Assembly (NCBI GenBank): GCA_963854835.1
Contig: OY978530.1
Coordinates: 20,276,937-20,340,936 of the forward strand
DNA: 64,000 nucleotides
Direction of reading: 5' to 3'
Source: Megamerina dolium
Taxonomy: Eukaryota; Arthropoda; Insecta; Diptera; Megamerinidae
Shown here in pieces: positions 11,095-22,252 of this stretch. The notes beneath the pieces are model-generated. The model did not search any database. It saw only the letters and a list, made by a program, of their open reading frames with translations, and was not told where the DNA came from. Every line of letters begins with the position of its first letter. The stretch's first letter is position 1. The position numbers were made by a program, and so were the translations under genes.

Positions 11095-11531
11095 TGTAAC
11101 GAGTATCGATAGTTGATTACTCATCACTATTGTGACTGACTCTATTGGCAGCATCGAGCGAATGTCAACAAAAAGAAATAAGCGATAACCAGAACAAGCC
11201 AACGAGAAAGGAAGAGAAGAATCTCGATAAAGGAAGATTCTGGGGTGTTGCCAACAGAGTATAAATAGAGCCAGTGTTGAGTATTGACAATCAATCTACT
11301 TCCGAACGTGATTGCGAAAACATTGATACAGAGGCAAAAGTTGCAAGTACATTTAAGTGTTATAGTAAATAGTTGATTGTAAACAGTGTTGATTGTAAAT
11401 AGAGATTATTAAATAAATTGTTGCTGTATATAGTTGTACAAAATAAGTGTTGCAGTTATCATTAACAGAATCCAGTGATCGAACAAGGTAATTCAAATAG
11501 AATTAAACGTTCACAGAATAAAAACGTAACA
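11095..11531 (+). repeat. 3' LTR, 437 bp
   Basis: Reads as identical to 8245-8681 and is followed by ATAT, the right target duplication. Confidence 0.92.
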
Positions 11532-11540
11532 ATATAAAAG

Positions 11541-11672
11541 AGCTCTGTGACAAAACTAAGTTAAAGTGATGTCACAGGGTTCTGCAGTTCGGGGTAGGCT
11601 AATATAAGTAGTTCCCTTTTAATTCTGTCCAAATTTATTGGAAGAGAGGCTCGGTGGTATCACAATTGGCTT
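11541..11672 (+). repeat. SINE fragment (copy a), 3' half only
   Basis: CTCTGTGACAAAACTAAG, GTGATGTCAC, GTTCTGCAGTTCGG and TAAGTAGTTCCCTTTTAAT match the 3' half of the SINE family found complete at 47111-47481. The tRNA-like head is missing and the end has diverged. Confidence 0.7.
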
Positions 11673-12222
11673 TTCTGGTCTCTCAGAAAGAGGGCAGCCA
11701 CATAACCTAACCTAACATATAAAGGGTCCCTCAAGAAGTATAGGAACCATAAAGAAATACCGGAAGCAGAAACTAAGTAGTACTATACTGTGGACTCTGC
11801 ACAAAAAAATAATAATAATTATAGAATACATAGACAAATAAAAATATTTAGACATACAGCAATAGAAGTTAAAGAAATAGGAAGGCACAGTGTTCATGCG
11901 TTTAAACGCATAAGTTAATAAAGAATATTTAAGTACAGCGGATGCATCCGAAAATAATAAGGTCAAGTACAATAAGAGGGTTAGTAGAACAATATAGAAA
12001 GAATAAGATAGGATTTATAATAACAGAACTAACCTACAAAAGGCACATTCAATTTCGACAACACTGCGGTTATTCCAAATCAACAACAGAACCGTATTAA
12101 ATTCCATCCACTAGCCGCCAACGATGAAAATAATAAACGCCAAAGTACAATAGACAACAACGAACAAGAAGACCATCTCCATCAAGAGGACAGCAATCAT
12201 GGGGGCAAATTACCAGTAAGAA
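11673..12222 (+). pseudogene. Tail of the outer Gypsy pol
   Basis: Between 11673 and 12050 only decayed, stop-rich sequence is seen. From about 12051 an open stretch reads FDNTAVIPNQQQNRIKFHPL, continues with an Asn/Gln/Asp-rich segment and ends GGKLPVRKYN. This looks like the hydrophilic C-terminal tail of a Gypsy polyprotein. It then runs into a TAA repeat. No catalytic motif survives. Confidence 0.4.
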
Positions 12223-12223
12223 A

Positions 12224-12272
<49 letters not shown>

Positions 12273-12292
12273 TATTATTATTATTATTATTA
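12224..12292. repeat. (TAA)n followed by (TTA)n
   Basis: A TAA/AAT run changes midway into its complement TTA/ATT, forming a near-perfect palindrome at the left edge of the RTE copy. A second ATT run lies on the other side (13391-13422), so the LINE sits within trinucleotide repeats. Confidence 0.85.
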
Positions 12293-12293
12293 T

Positions 12294-13391
12294 GGTCTGA
12301 TTATGATTTCGCAAGGCAACGTGGCTAATTGTCACTCGTCATCATGTAGTTTGTCCTACTTACTATGTGATTACGTCTTCATTCTAAATGGAAGTCCTCC
12401 TTGTGACGACCTTCAGTTTAATGGGGAGTCCTCCTTGTGATACCCTTCATTTTAATGGGGAGCTTTCACGAGGTGACCACCAGGCAAAGTCGTTCCAGCA
12501 CCGGCTGAGCGGCGGCTAAACTAAGTGACGAAAACTTCCCTCAATTCGAGGTTGTACGTTGGGCTTGGGATCAACCACATGAAAACCCTCCTCCAGTGAA
12601 GAACACAATAGTGCCTCGAATAAAGACTACCGCTTTTCATGATGACCCCTGCAAATGGAATAAGGACCACTATTTACGGATATGCACCTGGAACGTCTGA
12701 TCCCTCTGCAGAGAAGGTGCCTATATCCAGCTGGTTGATGTCCTCGAGAAGTACAAGGCTGACATCACCGCTCTCCAGAAAATGCGATGGTGGGACAGGG
12801 CTGCTGCAAAAAAGCATCCTGTGACATCTGCTATAGTTGCCATGCGTAGAGCAACGAACTAGGATATGGATTTTTGGTTAGCAAGAGACTCCAATTTTTT
12901 TTACATCAGCCCAATCTTTGCCCACGCTTCGACGAATGAGACTATGCGACCAAAGAGAGCTTCTTTCAGCGCCTCGAAGAAGCTTATGACCCCTGCCCCG
13001 CCACGACGTTAAAATCGTACTTGGCGATTTCAATGCCAGGGTGGGTAAGGAGGGTACCTGAACACCTCCGATAACGGAATGAGGCTGATCGACTTCGCAG
13101 CATGAAAGATGGTAGCTAATATTACCAGATTCCACCATCTCGATATTCACAAAGTTATCTCCAAATCAGCGAATGAGAAACCCAATTGATCACGTGGTGA
13201 TTGACGGAAGGCATGCCTCCAGTATGATGGCCATGAAATCGATCCGACTTGGAGCACTACCTTGTTGCAGAGAACACACAGGGAAAGCTTGACGTAAGTA
13301 AGGTGAGATCATCACAAGCGAAGAACGGAGAAGACTTGCGCCGCATTATATGTTCGGCCTAAATAGATCATCGCTTCTTATGGCCACATTA
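12294..13391 (+). mobile_element. RTE LINE copy A, internally deleted
   Basis: It matches the 5' UTR and endonuclease part of the RTE copy at 60330-63700 (for example the GACCACCAGGCAAAG region, TGCACCTGGAACGTC, CTGGTTGATGTCCTCGA), then jumps at about 13300 to the last 90 bases of the element (AGCGAAGAACGGAG, TTCGGCCTAAAT, TTATGGCCACAT). About 2 kb covering the rest of the endonuclease and all of RT are missing. The endonuclease part also has frame breaks, so nothing functional is made. Keeping both ends resembles a non-autonomous derivative. Confidence 0.8.
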
Positions 13392-13520
13392 GAATTATTA
13401 TTATTATTATTATTATTATTAATTTATTAAGAATTTATAATTATTAGTAAAATATTGTTATCATAGAAAAAATGATTATTATATCATAATCATAATTTTT
13501 TTTCTAATAGAAGGGAGGGA

Positions 13521-14308
13521 TGTTGTAAGCCAAAATATGGACACATACACATATGACTTCTTCATTATAAGTATCAATCAATGAACTGCAGCTATGCACC
13601 TTATACATGTTTATGTACATATATATACATATATGTAGGTATAAGAATATAGTAAGCAACGAACTGATCCAGGATCAAACTATAAACACTTTTGGTATTG
13701 CATAAAATATGCATATAAAATATGCATAGCTTGCATTGCCGGAGTTCTGTATATGAAGGTATTATTTGGAATTGTTCATATTTCTGCATACCTACAGTTC
13801 ATTGTACTTTTATTCTTATTTGCTGATTCAGCGGGGGTGGGTGGGTGCCGGCGGGTTCACTCAAGGTGGAGGCACAGTTTCCTTTAGATAGGGTTGACGG
13901 TATTGGTGGTCATATGGGATTTTGAGAGTTGTGGTTGTGGTAACACAAAACACTTTGTCATACACTGGGTTTATTTTAAATTTAAACTGGTATAATTTTA
14001 TATTTTATATTTAGTTGTTATAATTGAGATGGGGAAATGTCGTGCACTGCTCGAAAAAAAGGAATGACACGATTGAAAAAGAATAGCAAGCAGAAAATTA
14101 AAAAAAGAGGAGAGTACGAGAAATTGGCAAAAAACAAAAACAATGGAAATTATAATTTGAAGTTAATAAGCGCGCCACATTTCTGTTCTGGCGTAGACAT
14201 TTGCTTTTATATATTTATTTTGTTTATATACAATTTGACACGCGCTGTATTTATGTTGATTATATTCGATGTATTGATATTTAGAATATTTATATATGTT
14301 TTAATAAA
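13521..14308 (+). repeat. 3' LTR of the outer Gypsy element, interrupted
   Basis: Begins TGTTGTAAGCC right after a polypurine tract. It follows the 5' LTR to 13823, is interrupted by a 376-bp solo LTR, then resumes (TTTATATATTTATTTTGTTT) to about 14308, where TA plus a mariner-like end cuts it off. Confidence 0.75.
13824..14199. repeat. Solo LTR of an unidentified retrotransposon
   Basis: A 376-bp block absent from the 5' LTR begins TGATTCAGCGGGGGTGG and ends GCGTAGACA, i.e. TG...CA, and is bounded by TTTGC on both sides (13819-13823 and 14200-14204). A 5-bp duplication with TG/CA ends fits a solo LTR of a copia- or BEL-type element. It is more GC-rich at its left end than its surroundings. 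Confidence 0.75.
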
Positions 14309-14436
14309 TACAAGGGCGGTCCCAGAAGTATAGCAAATGCCGAAGTTACCACAAAAAATTTAAAAAAGGGACCCCAACGTTCGGCCAAAAAAAATTTTTT
14401 ATTCGGAATAGCCTTGCACAACTTCACAACTTCTTC
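14309..14436. repeat. mariner-like terminal fragment
   Basis: After the TA at 14306-14307 the sequence CAAGGGCGGTCCCAGAAGTA resembles a mariner end and is followed by GGGACCCCAACGTTCGGCC and AT-rich sequence. The opposite end is not found. The identification is weak. Confidence 0.35.
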
Positions 14437-14485
14437 ACATTAGGTGGTGTACGGCGAACTTTTTTTTTTGAGGTACGACCTAATG

Positions 14486-14486
14486 T

Positions 14487-14557
<71 letters not shown>
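14486..14557. repeat. (TA)n microsatellite
   Basis: Nearly pure TA repeats lead directly into the TA target of the DD41D mariner. Together with the TA run at 15862-15874 they appear to be one tract, the tail of the SINE at 15891-16239, split by that mariner. Confidence 0.85.
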
Positions 14558-15861
14558 AAGGGTTATCTATTTCGCGGTTTCAAATGTATAGGGCTAGAAT
14601 TCGACATCTGTCAAACTGAGTTGTTAAAACAATTTCTTTCTTTTTCAGTTCAAAGTCTGACATTTGCGAAAATGGATCGCTTAACTATCGCACAACGCAT
14701 TAAAATTGTAAAAACCTACTACAAAAATGGTGATTTTGCCACAGCCACATATCGTGCTTTAAGAGGAGATTATAGTTTACATAATCGTCCAACTACGCAA
14801 GCAATTGGCAGAATTGTGAAGAAATATGAAGAGACTGGATCGGTTACAGATATTGTAAGGCCTGTGCATCATCGTTTCGCTCGTACCACCGAAAATATCG
14901 CTGCTGTAAGTCAAAGTGTTGCCGAAGACCCGAATGTGTCGATTCCTCGTCGTTCTCAGGAATTAGGACTGTCTTACGGCACATTATGGCGTATTTTGCA
15001 TTTGGATCTACACCTATTTCCATATAAAATCCAGCTCACACAACAACTGAAGCCAGCTGACCATTCACAACGTCGTAGATACGTCGAATGGGTGCTTGAA
15101 CAACAGGCGGTGGACGGCGATTTTTCGAACAAAATTTTCTTCAGCGACGAAGCACATTTCTCATCTAGTGGGTATGTTAACAAACAAAATTGTCGTATTT
15201 GGGGTTCTGAGAATCCTCAAGTAATTGAAGAGAGGCCACTACATCCACAAAAAGTCACTGCTTGGTGCGCTCTTTGGTCCGGAGGTGTGATTGGACCTTA
15301 CTTCTTCGGAAACGATGATGGAACGACTGTCACCGTCAATTCGGAGCGTTATGGTCATATGATAACCGACTTTTTTTTGCCTGCTATTGAAGAATACGAC
15401 TTAGAGAATATGTGGTTTCAACAAGACGGTGCCACATGCCACACAACTCGAGCGAATATGGCTTTATTGCAAGAGAAATGTTCTGGCCGCGTAATTTCTC
15501 GTCGTGGCGATATCAATGGCCACCAAGATCATGCGATTTGACACCGCTTGACTTTTTTTTGTAGGGCTACGAGAAAGACCGTGTTTATGCAGATAAACCT
15601 TTAACTCTTGAACACCTAAAAACCAACATTCGTCACGTTATGGCTGAGATACCGCCCAATATGTGTCAAAAAGTGGTCGAAAATTACGTCAAAAGAATCT
15701 ATGCTTGCAACAATTCGCGTGGTGGTAATTTAAATGATGTAGTATTTCACACATAATGTCAACGTTCAAACTTTATAATAAAAAAGAAATATCATGATAA
15801 AAAATATTTTATATGTGTTTTATTTACATTTACTTTTGAAACCGCAAAATGGATAACCCTT
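14558..15861 (+). mobile_element. DD41D mariner-like element, copy 1 (1304 bp)
   Basis: Imperfect terminal inverted repeats of about 28 bp (AAGGGTTATCTATTTCGCGG at the left, the complement of AAGGGTTATCCATTTTGCGG at the right) are flanked by TA on both sides. The same element, 1305 bp long, occurs inverted at 45733-47037. It encodes one transposase. Confidence 0.9.
14672..15756 (+). pseudogene. DD41D mariner transposase, nearly full length
   Basis: Starts MDRLTIAQRIKIVKTYYKNG, a DUF4817-type helix-turn-helix, followed by a second one (IPRRSQELGLSYGTLWRIL). The catalytic residues lie in FFSDEAHF (first Asp) and WFQQDGATCH (second Asp). The third, in DLTPLDFF, comes 41 residues later once the frame is followed by eye, the spacing reported for the rosa-type mariners of tephritid flies. 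A one-base deletion near 15517 (GGCGATATCAATGG) and a TGG to TAG change near 15571 break it. The end reads LNDVVFHT before TAA. Confidence 0.88.
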
Positions 15862-15890
15862 TATATATATATATAATAAATAAATAAATA

Positions 15891-16239
15891 TGTGGCACTT
15901 AAAGCCCCAAAGGGCTCATTGGCCGAGATTCTCTTCCATTACTGTTGTGCGTCTTAAATTTTGGACAGTATTAGAATGGACCTACTTATTTTAGCCGGTT
16001 CCGAACGGCAGAACACTTGTGACATCACTTTTTCTTAGCTTTGTCACAGAGTTCTTTTTAGAAGCTCTTTCATGGCAAGTTGTTACTGTCGGAAGAATTG
16101 CCAATTGCTTGCCGACAGGTGGGTACCGTTCGAAAGAAAAATCTTTTCGATATTAAATTTGTTATGCATCAGCCGGGTATTGAACCACGACCTACAGATC
16201 AGAAGGCGAACACACTAACCACTGAGCTACGGCACCCAC
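15891..16239 (-). repeat. SINE copy b, full length
   Basis: Minus-strand copy of the tRNA-derived SINE. The head at 16200-16239 reads, on the minus strand, GTGGGTGCCGTAGCTCAGTG, then the B-box region GTGGTTCAATACCC. The 3' end TGTGGCAC (plus strand) is at 15891, preceded by an ATAAATAAATAAAT tail that runs into TA repeats. Confidence 0.82.
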
Positions 16240-16352
<113 letters not shown>

Positions 16353-16465
16353 AGAATCAATAGAAATATTGGTTGAAGCAAGTGATATTGACATACAACT
16401 GTCGGTAAGAAAGGTAGAAGTACTTCGCTTTAACCCCAATGTATTCTGTGATAATCTTACATGTA

Positions 16466-17731
16466 CAGGATGATTTTTTGGCAACTTTCTTTTTGGCAAC
16501 ACTGTTTTTGGCAGCTAAGCTGTTTTCGTGTAACATGTTACCGTCAAACGTGTTTAGTTTGGTCTATAATTTAACTATGAATTGACTTACAAACGAACAA
16601 CGCTTGCAGATTATTAAAATTCATGCTCGGTTCAAAAAGAGCATCGTGCGCTTCTTCTATATTATGTTCAGCTTGGGCGACCTTCTGAGGCGGCTATTCG
16701 GAAACTTGTGACTAAATTTAGCATCAAATTTAGATTATTGGACATTAAACCACCAACACGCATACGTACAGTGCGTACAGAGGAAAATATCGCAGCTGTA
16801 TCCGCCAGTGTTGTTGATGACCGTGAATGATTGATTCGGAGCCGTTCGCAGCAATTGGGCCTCTGTTACTCCACTACATGGGAAATTTTGCGGAAGGATT
16901 TGTTTGTAAAACCTTTTAAAATACAGCTGGTGCAAGAATTGAAGCCCCACGACTTACCACAACCTCTAACTTTTGGTGAATGGGCGCAGGCAAAGTTAGA
17001 TGTAGATACATTTTTTTATCAGAAAATTGTGCTCAGCGACGAAGCTCATTTCTTGTTGAATGGATACGTGAAAAATAAAAATTGCCGTATTTGGTGTGAA
17101 GAACAGCCAGAACAATTGCAAGAACTGGGAATGCATCTCGAAAAATGCACTGTGTGGTGTGGATTATGGGCCTGTGGCATCAACGGACTGTATTTTTTCA
17201 AAGACGACGAAGGCATGAACGTTACTGTGAATGGCGAGCGCTACCGTTCGATGATTACAAACTTTTTTTTTTGCCAAATAAATGGAAGAGCTGGACTTGG
17301 CTGACATTTGGTTTCAACAAGATGGTGCCACATGCCACACAGCACGCGAAACAATGGCCTAATTGAGAGGCGAGCGGTTTATTTCAAGTTTGGGGCCAGT
17401 CAATTGGCCACCTAGATCATGCGATTTAATGACTTTAGACCATTTTTTATGCGGTTATGTTCAGGCTCATATCTATAGCGATAAGCTCGCAATGGTTGAC
17501 GCATTGGAAACCAATATTGAAGAATTTATTCGTGAGATACCGGCCGATATGTTGGAGAGTATGCCAAAATTGGACCAAGCGTATGAACCATTTGAGGCGC
17601 ATCAGCGGTCAACATTTACATGAAATCATCTTTCTACATGGAATTATATAGAACGTTCTATCGACTTAAATAAAAATTTCGTACATTTCTTTAAATTTTA
17701 TGTTTTAAAAGGCTCTTAAAAAAACACCCTG
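16466..17731 (+). mobile_element. Second DD41D-type mariner-like element (1266 bp)
   Basis: TA-flanked terminal repeats CAGGATGATTTTTTGGC (left) and, inverted, CAGGGTGTTTTTTTAAGAG (right) enclose a transposase related to, but clearly different from, the one at 14672. It is a separate, older subfamily. Confidence 0.82.
16577..17651 (+). pseudogene. DD41D-type mariner transposase, heavily broken
   Basis: The start reads ATG-AAT-stop and then LTNEQRLQIIKIHARFKKS, a DUF4817-type beginning. Later RSRSQQLGLCYSTTWEILRK (second helix-turn-helix), VLSDEAHFLLNGYV (first Asp), WFQQDGATCHTARE (second Asp) and PPRSCDLMTLDHFL (third Asp) are present. The tail CQNWTKRMNHLRRISGQHLH ends at 17651 in another frame. 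Several stops (16579, 16830, 17362) and frameshifts, including one in the T-run near 17265, rule out function. Confidence 0.82.
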
Positions 17732-17810
17732 TACATAATAACATACCATCAATGCAATACAGCAGTGCAATTCCTATTTATTCAAACGTTTTTAAGTTTA
17801 AGCCGGTACT

Positions 17811-17947
17811 TATTGTAAATTAAAGAAAAATAGAAAAACGTCTTGCTACTTTGATGATACAGTTAGAGTATATTATTATAGTGATCAGCTTTTGACAACC
17901 GATATACATTGTAGCTCTTATCGATATCGATTACAATATTTACAACA
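17811..17947 (-). repeat. copia 3' LTR, 137 bp
   Basis: In element orientation it starts TGTTGTAAATATTGTAATCG and ends ACAATA. A purine-rich AGTGAGGGTG precedes it, a plausible polypurine tract. Confidence 0.88.
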
Positions 17948-18129
17948 CCCTCACTAGAGCTTCAATTTACTTTTCAAAAATGATACTATTTTAAAATTCA
18001 TTTTAAGTAATTATAATTATATATGAGTAAAGCCACTCTAATTCAAAAGTTCTATCGAAATACAATTCAAAATATATGCTGGAATGTTTATAGAAAGATG
18101 GCCAAAAAAAACTGAACTTAATTTAAAGA

Positions 18130-21100
18130 TTAGGATAAACCATATTGGTCAATAAACTGAGATAATTTTGAATGATTTACAGGCTTAGTCATAAAATCAG
18201 CGATCATTTCGTTCGTCCTGAGATAACTTAATTTGATCAAGCCTTCAGCAAGTTTCTCTCGTATGAAATAATTCTTCACATCGATGTGTTTAGTTCGAGC
18301 GTGGTAATTGTTGTTCATAGCCAGTTTTATAGCACCTTGATTGTCACAGTAAAGTTGTATTGACTTCGGCGCATCTTTGAACACTTCTTTCTCAAACCGT
18401 TTAAGCCAGAGCGCTTCCTGTATTGCAGCTACTAGAGACATAAACTCAGCTTCTGTAGACGACAATGCAATTGTAGGCTGATTACGTGTGGCCCACGAAA
18501 TAGCACCTCCTTGTAGCTGAAAAACATATCCAGTCGTTGATCGACGTTCATCTTGATCGCCGGCCCAATCTGCATCACAATAAACGACTAACTGATTAGC
18601 ACTCTTCTTCCTGTAGGTTAACTTTATGTCGATTGTGCCCTTTAGGTAGCGAAGATCTCGTTTCACGGCAACCCAGTGCGTCTTACCGTAGTTGGTATTG
18701 AATCGGCTAAGCGAACTCACCGCAAAACCAATGTCTGGACGGCTGATTTGTGCAGCATACATAATACAGCCAATCGCTTGTTGGTAGAGTATCGATGCCA
18801 TCTCCTGTTTCTCCTTCTCAGACTTTGGACACATATCTTTTGACTGACGTTGATTTGGATCCATCGGGGTAGATACTGGACTGCTATCACCCATATTAAA
18901 TCGACTTAGGACATCAGATAAATATCGCTTTTGGTCAATAGATATCGATCCATCATTATTTCGCGTGATGTTGATGCCAAGTACAGATGTAGCGATTCCC
19001 ATGTCTTTCATTTTAAAATGTGAAGACAAGTCCCTTTTGAGTTTTGTTATCATTGTATTATTGCTGCCGAAAATTAGAATATCGTCGACGTATACAGCTA
19101 GTATGATGATGTTTTGAGCCGAAAGCTTAAAGTAGATGCATTGGTCAACCTCTGATCTCGTAAAGCCAAGCTGCTGTGTCAAAACTGAATTTAGTTTCAT
19201 GTTCCATCTTTTACTCGACTGCTTTAATCCATACAGGGATTTGCGTAGACGGAAACTCGGTTGGTTTCATCCGCAAAGCACTGTGGTTGGCACATGTATA
19301 TGTCTTCGTCTCCTTGCAGGAATGCAGTTACCGCGTCCATTTGGTGAACTGCCAAATCGAGCTTAACAGCAGTAGCCAGTAGGAATCGTATTGATGAATA
19401 TCGAGCAACTGGTGAGTATGTTTCATAGTAGTCGCTACCTCTGACTTGCGAATATCCTTTGATAACCAATCGCGCCTTATATCGATCGATATCACCTGCG
19501 TTTCTTTTTACTTTAAAGACCCATTTGCAATCTATAGCCCTTCTTCCCGGAGGTAAATCAGTCAACTCCCAAGTTTCATTTTGAACTAAGGCGTTGTACT
19601 CACATAGCATTGCATTGGTCCATTCTTTGCTGTCAGCACTGTTCAATGCTTGCTGAACTGTTGCTGGTTCACTGGTATCAGCTATTGCTGCCAAAAGTCC
19701 CAGATATGTGGCACTCATTTCATCATCACGGTCGCTTTCATCATTGGAAATGTTTATAATTGACGTCTCGATTGCAGTAACTTCGGAATCAATATTGCGG
19801 AATAAATCGTTTGTAGGATTCCCAACAGTACTACTTCCTTCGCCCTCACAGAATCCGTAAAATGATTCATCTAACGCACCATTACTGTCATCACATACAC
19901 CAGCTCCGCTGTTTACATTACGTGAAGTAGGCGGTTCATTTAGTAGATGTAGCTCTTGTTCGCGTTGCGTTTGATCCGCTTTCAAGATGCCGTTCTTGAT
20001 GTTTCGCTTTTCATCTGCATCCAATGAACCCTCACTGAATCCAGGCATCTCGTCATCGTCGCTTGAGTCATCATCGTTCTCGTCAATAGCCTCAATTTTA
20101 TTTGTGGAACTCCGTTTGTTTTTGTGTAGGCCTTTGAAAAATGTCACATCGCGACTTACAATCGTCTGTTTAGTCTTCTGGTTGAACAATTTGTACGCTT
20201 TTGATTGTTCACTGTAACCAAGAAAAACACACTTAGTTGACTTTGAGTCAAGTTTTTGTCGATTTTTTTGTGGAATGTGTACCATTGCGGTACAGCCGAA
20301 CACTCGTAGTGATCAGGTTTTATTTTCGTCCAGATTTCTTCCGGAGTAGTGTTTTTCATATCTCTGCATGGAGTTCTGTTGACTAAATACGCCGCTGTGA
20401 CTGCAGCTTCCGCCCAATATTGTTTGTGCAAACTAGCATCAAACAGCATACAACGTACTTTTTCTATTATCGTGCGTTTCATTCGTTCGGCGACGCCATT
20501 TTGTTCAGGCGTGTACGGTGCCGTTAACTGATGCAATATTCCGTGTTCTCTCGTGAATGTCTTAAATGAATTATTGCAATATTCTTTGCCGTTGTCGGAC
20601 CTTAATATTTTTATTGTCGAATTCTGCTGATTTTCGACCAGCTTTTTAAAATTGACGAATAACCCGAACACCTCGCTTTTCCGCTTCATAGGGTATGCGA
20701 ACACTTTACGGCTGAAATCATCCACAAATATTAGTAAATAACGGCATCCACTGAATGACGATGTTGACATCGGGCCGCAAACGTCAGTGTGGATAATTTG
20801 CAAAATTTCCGTTGCACGACTACCATCTTGCTTAAATGATGCACGTGTCTGCTTCCCTTCCGAGCATACTGTACATGGATCCAAAATACCATTTGGCATA
20901 TCGAAACCCTCTACTGACGATTTAATACGATTTAAATTGCTATCACACGCATGTCCCATGCGCCGATGCTATAAGTTTCGACTGACTGTCGCAGTTAATG
21001 CCGTTGCACTGCGTTTCGTCATCGACAAGCGGTGCAGTAGCCATCAATTTGGAATTTTCATCAAAAATACGGCAGTTCTTGTCGTTGAATACTAGTGTTT

Positions 21101-22078
21101 TACCATTTGACTTACTGACATTAAATTAGCACAAATGTTCGGTATGCACAAAACGTTCTTTACAGTGACCTGATCGTTTTTACCATTGTTGTTCGTCGAT
21201 ATCGTCATACGAACATCTCCAGCGCACTCCACGTTGAGGCGTCCATTATCACCGATAATAATTTCCCTAGATTTTGGCTCTCGCCGTTCGCATAAATTGC
21301 TTGAAGATATCGTCATATGGGCAGATGCCCCAGAGTCAATAACCCACTCATTCACTGTCTTTGTTTTCGCAACGAGCGAGGTCGACATAAGCAACAAGTT
21401 GTTCGGAGTCTTCTTAGACTTCGACGGGCATTTATTCGCGTAATGACCTTTCTTGTTGCATTCAAAACAGATGACTGATTTTTTCTTTTGTTTCGGCGTG
21501 CGATTATTTGAGTTCTTCTTCGACATAAGCGCCATCGCTTCATTTTCCGTTGATTCATGTCTGATTTCTTGCAACAAGTTTGTGCGTACTAGGTCAGTAG
21601 TCATCGCATTGCCACTATTTGCAATCGCCATTACCATTGGTCGGTATTCGCTTGGTAATCCACTCAACATAATTTGTGCAATAATATCATCGGGAATTTT
21701 CGTGCCAGATTTGTTTAAATTTTGTTGCGTGCAGGACATCTTATTGACGTAGTCCTCCATAGATGTGCAATTAACCAATTCCAGTCTCATTAGGTATTTT
21801 AGAAGATCCATACGACGCAAGACACCATTGTCTTCAAACGCACTCTCTAGCGCTTCCCAAGCTGCTTTTGCATTTGTACAATTCTGTAAGTACGAGTAAT
21901 TTGATGGCTCTATTAGTAACCCCAATGCCGAAATTGCATGTAAATTTTTAGTTGCATCTTGCTCTGTGCCATCGATACATGACCAATATCCTTTTAGCAC
22001 CAGATAAGACTTTGCTGCGAATTTCCATACGTCATAATTTTCTCGTCCTTTCAATTTTTCAATCTTGTCGATCCCCAT
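18130..22078 (-). pseudogene. copia gag-pol, complete in domains, frameshifted
   Basis: Starts MGIDKIEKLKGRENYDVWKF. Domains in order: Gag, zinc knuckle CFECNKKGHYANKC, protease WVIDSGASAHM, integrase with the triad in HTDVCGPM, RSDNGKEY and PEQNGVAERM, reverse transcriptase with YVDDILIFG, and RNase H with YCDADWAGD, SSTEAEF and YCDNQGAI. The protein ends FIDQYGLS. The frame breaks near 21105 (after SVSQMVK), near 20305 and near 19245; the rest reads cleanly, so decay is mild and agrees with the young LTRs. In copia these products form the virus-like particle, cDNA and integration complex. Confidence 0.9.
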
Positions 22079-22241
22079 TGTAGTAAAAGCACGTGATTTT
22101 AACCTCCAAATCACGATTATTGTTAGCCGCAACAATTATATATTCACTTTACTACAAACGCAATATAATCAATCGCAAATGAAAAATCCGTATAGCAAGC
22201 GTCAACCATTTATTTTTCCTTAACTAAAAAAATAAACGTGA

Positions 22242-22252
22242 GGCCCATAACC
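22242..22252 (-). promoter_or_regulatory. copia-type primer binding site (tRNA-iMet internal)
   Basis: Adjacent to the 5' LTR the minus strand reads GGTTATGGGCC, the motif used by Drosophila copia, which is primed by an internal fragment of initiator tRNA-Met. Confidence 0.75.

Larger units (their letters stand above)
8245..11531 (+). mobile_element. RT-less Gypsy-type LTR element encoding a Gag-integrase fusion
   Basis: The element has 437-bp LTRs that read identically, start TG and end CA, and is flanked by ATAT on both sides (8241-8244 and 11532-11535). It has a 20-nt primer binding site for tRNA-Leu, a polypurine tract, and one long open frame running from Gag straight into the integrase core. 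Protease, reverse transcriptase, RNase H and the integrase zinc finger are missing. With identical LTRs and an intact target duplication, insertion was recent, so the missing enzymes were presumably supplied by a full-length relative. Confidence 0.9.
4860..14308 (+). mobile_element. Old Gypsy-type LTR retrotransposon with nested insertions
   Basis: Direct repeats starting TGCTGCAAGCC (4860) and TGTTGTAAGCC (13521) flank gag, protease and the extreme C-terminus of pol on the plus strand. A purine tract AAGGGAGGGA (13511-13520) directly precedes the right repeat, as a polypurine tract should. Reverse transcriptase, RNase H and most of integrase are absent. Nested inside are an RT-less LTR element (8245-11531), a SINE piece, trinucleotide repeats, an RTE copy and, within the 3' LTR, a solo LTR. 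The right end of the 3' LTR is cut by a mariner piece near 14308. Confidence 0.72.

Noticed and set aside
12224..12292. CRISPR-like or regulatory repeat array
   Set aside because: The repeats in this window are microsatellites or transposon repeats without unique spacers of constant length; the organism is a eukaryote.
14437..14486. Hairpin ACATTAGGT...ACCTAATGT beside the TA tract
   Set aside because: Only the outer nine bases pair perfectly; the rest has gaps. Too weak to call a terminator or element end.
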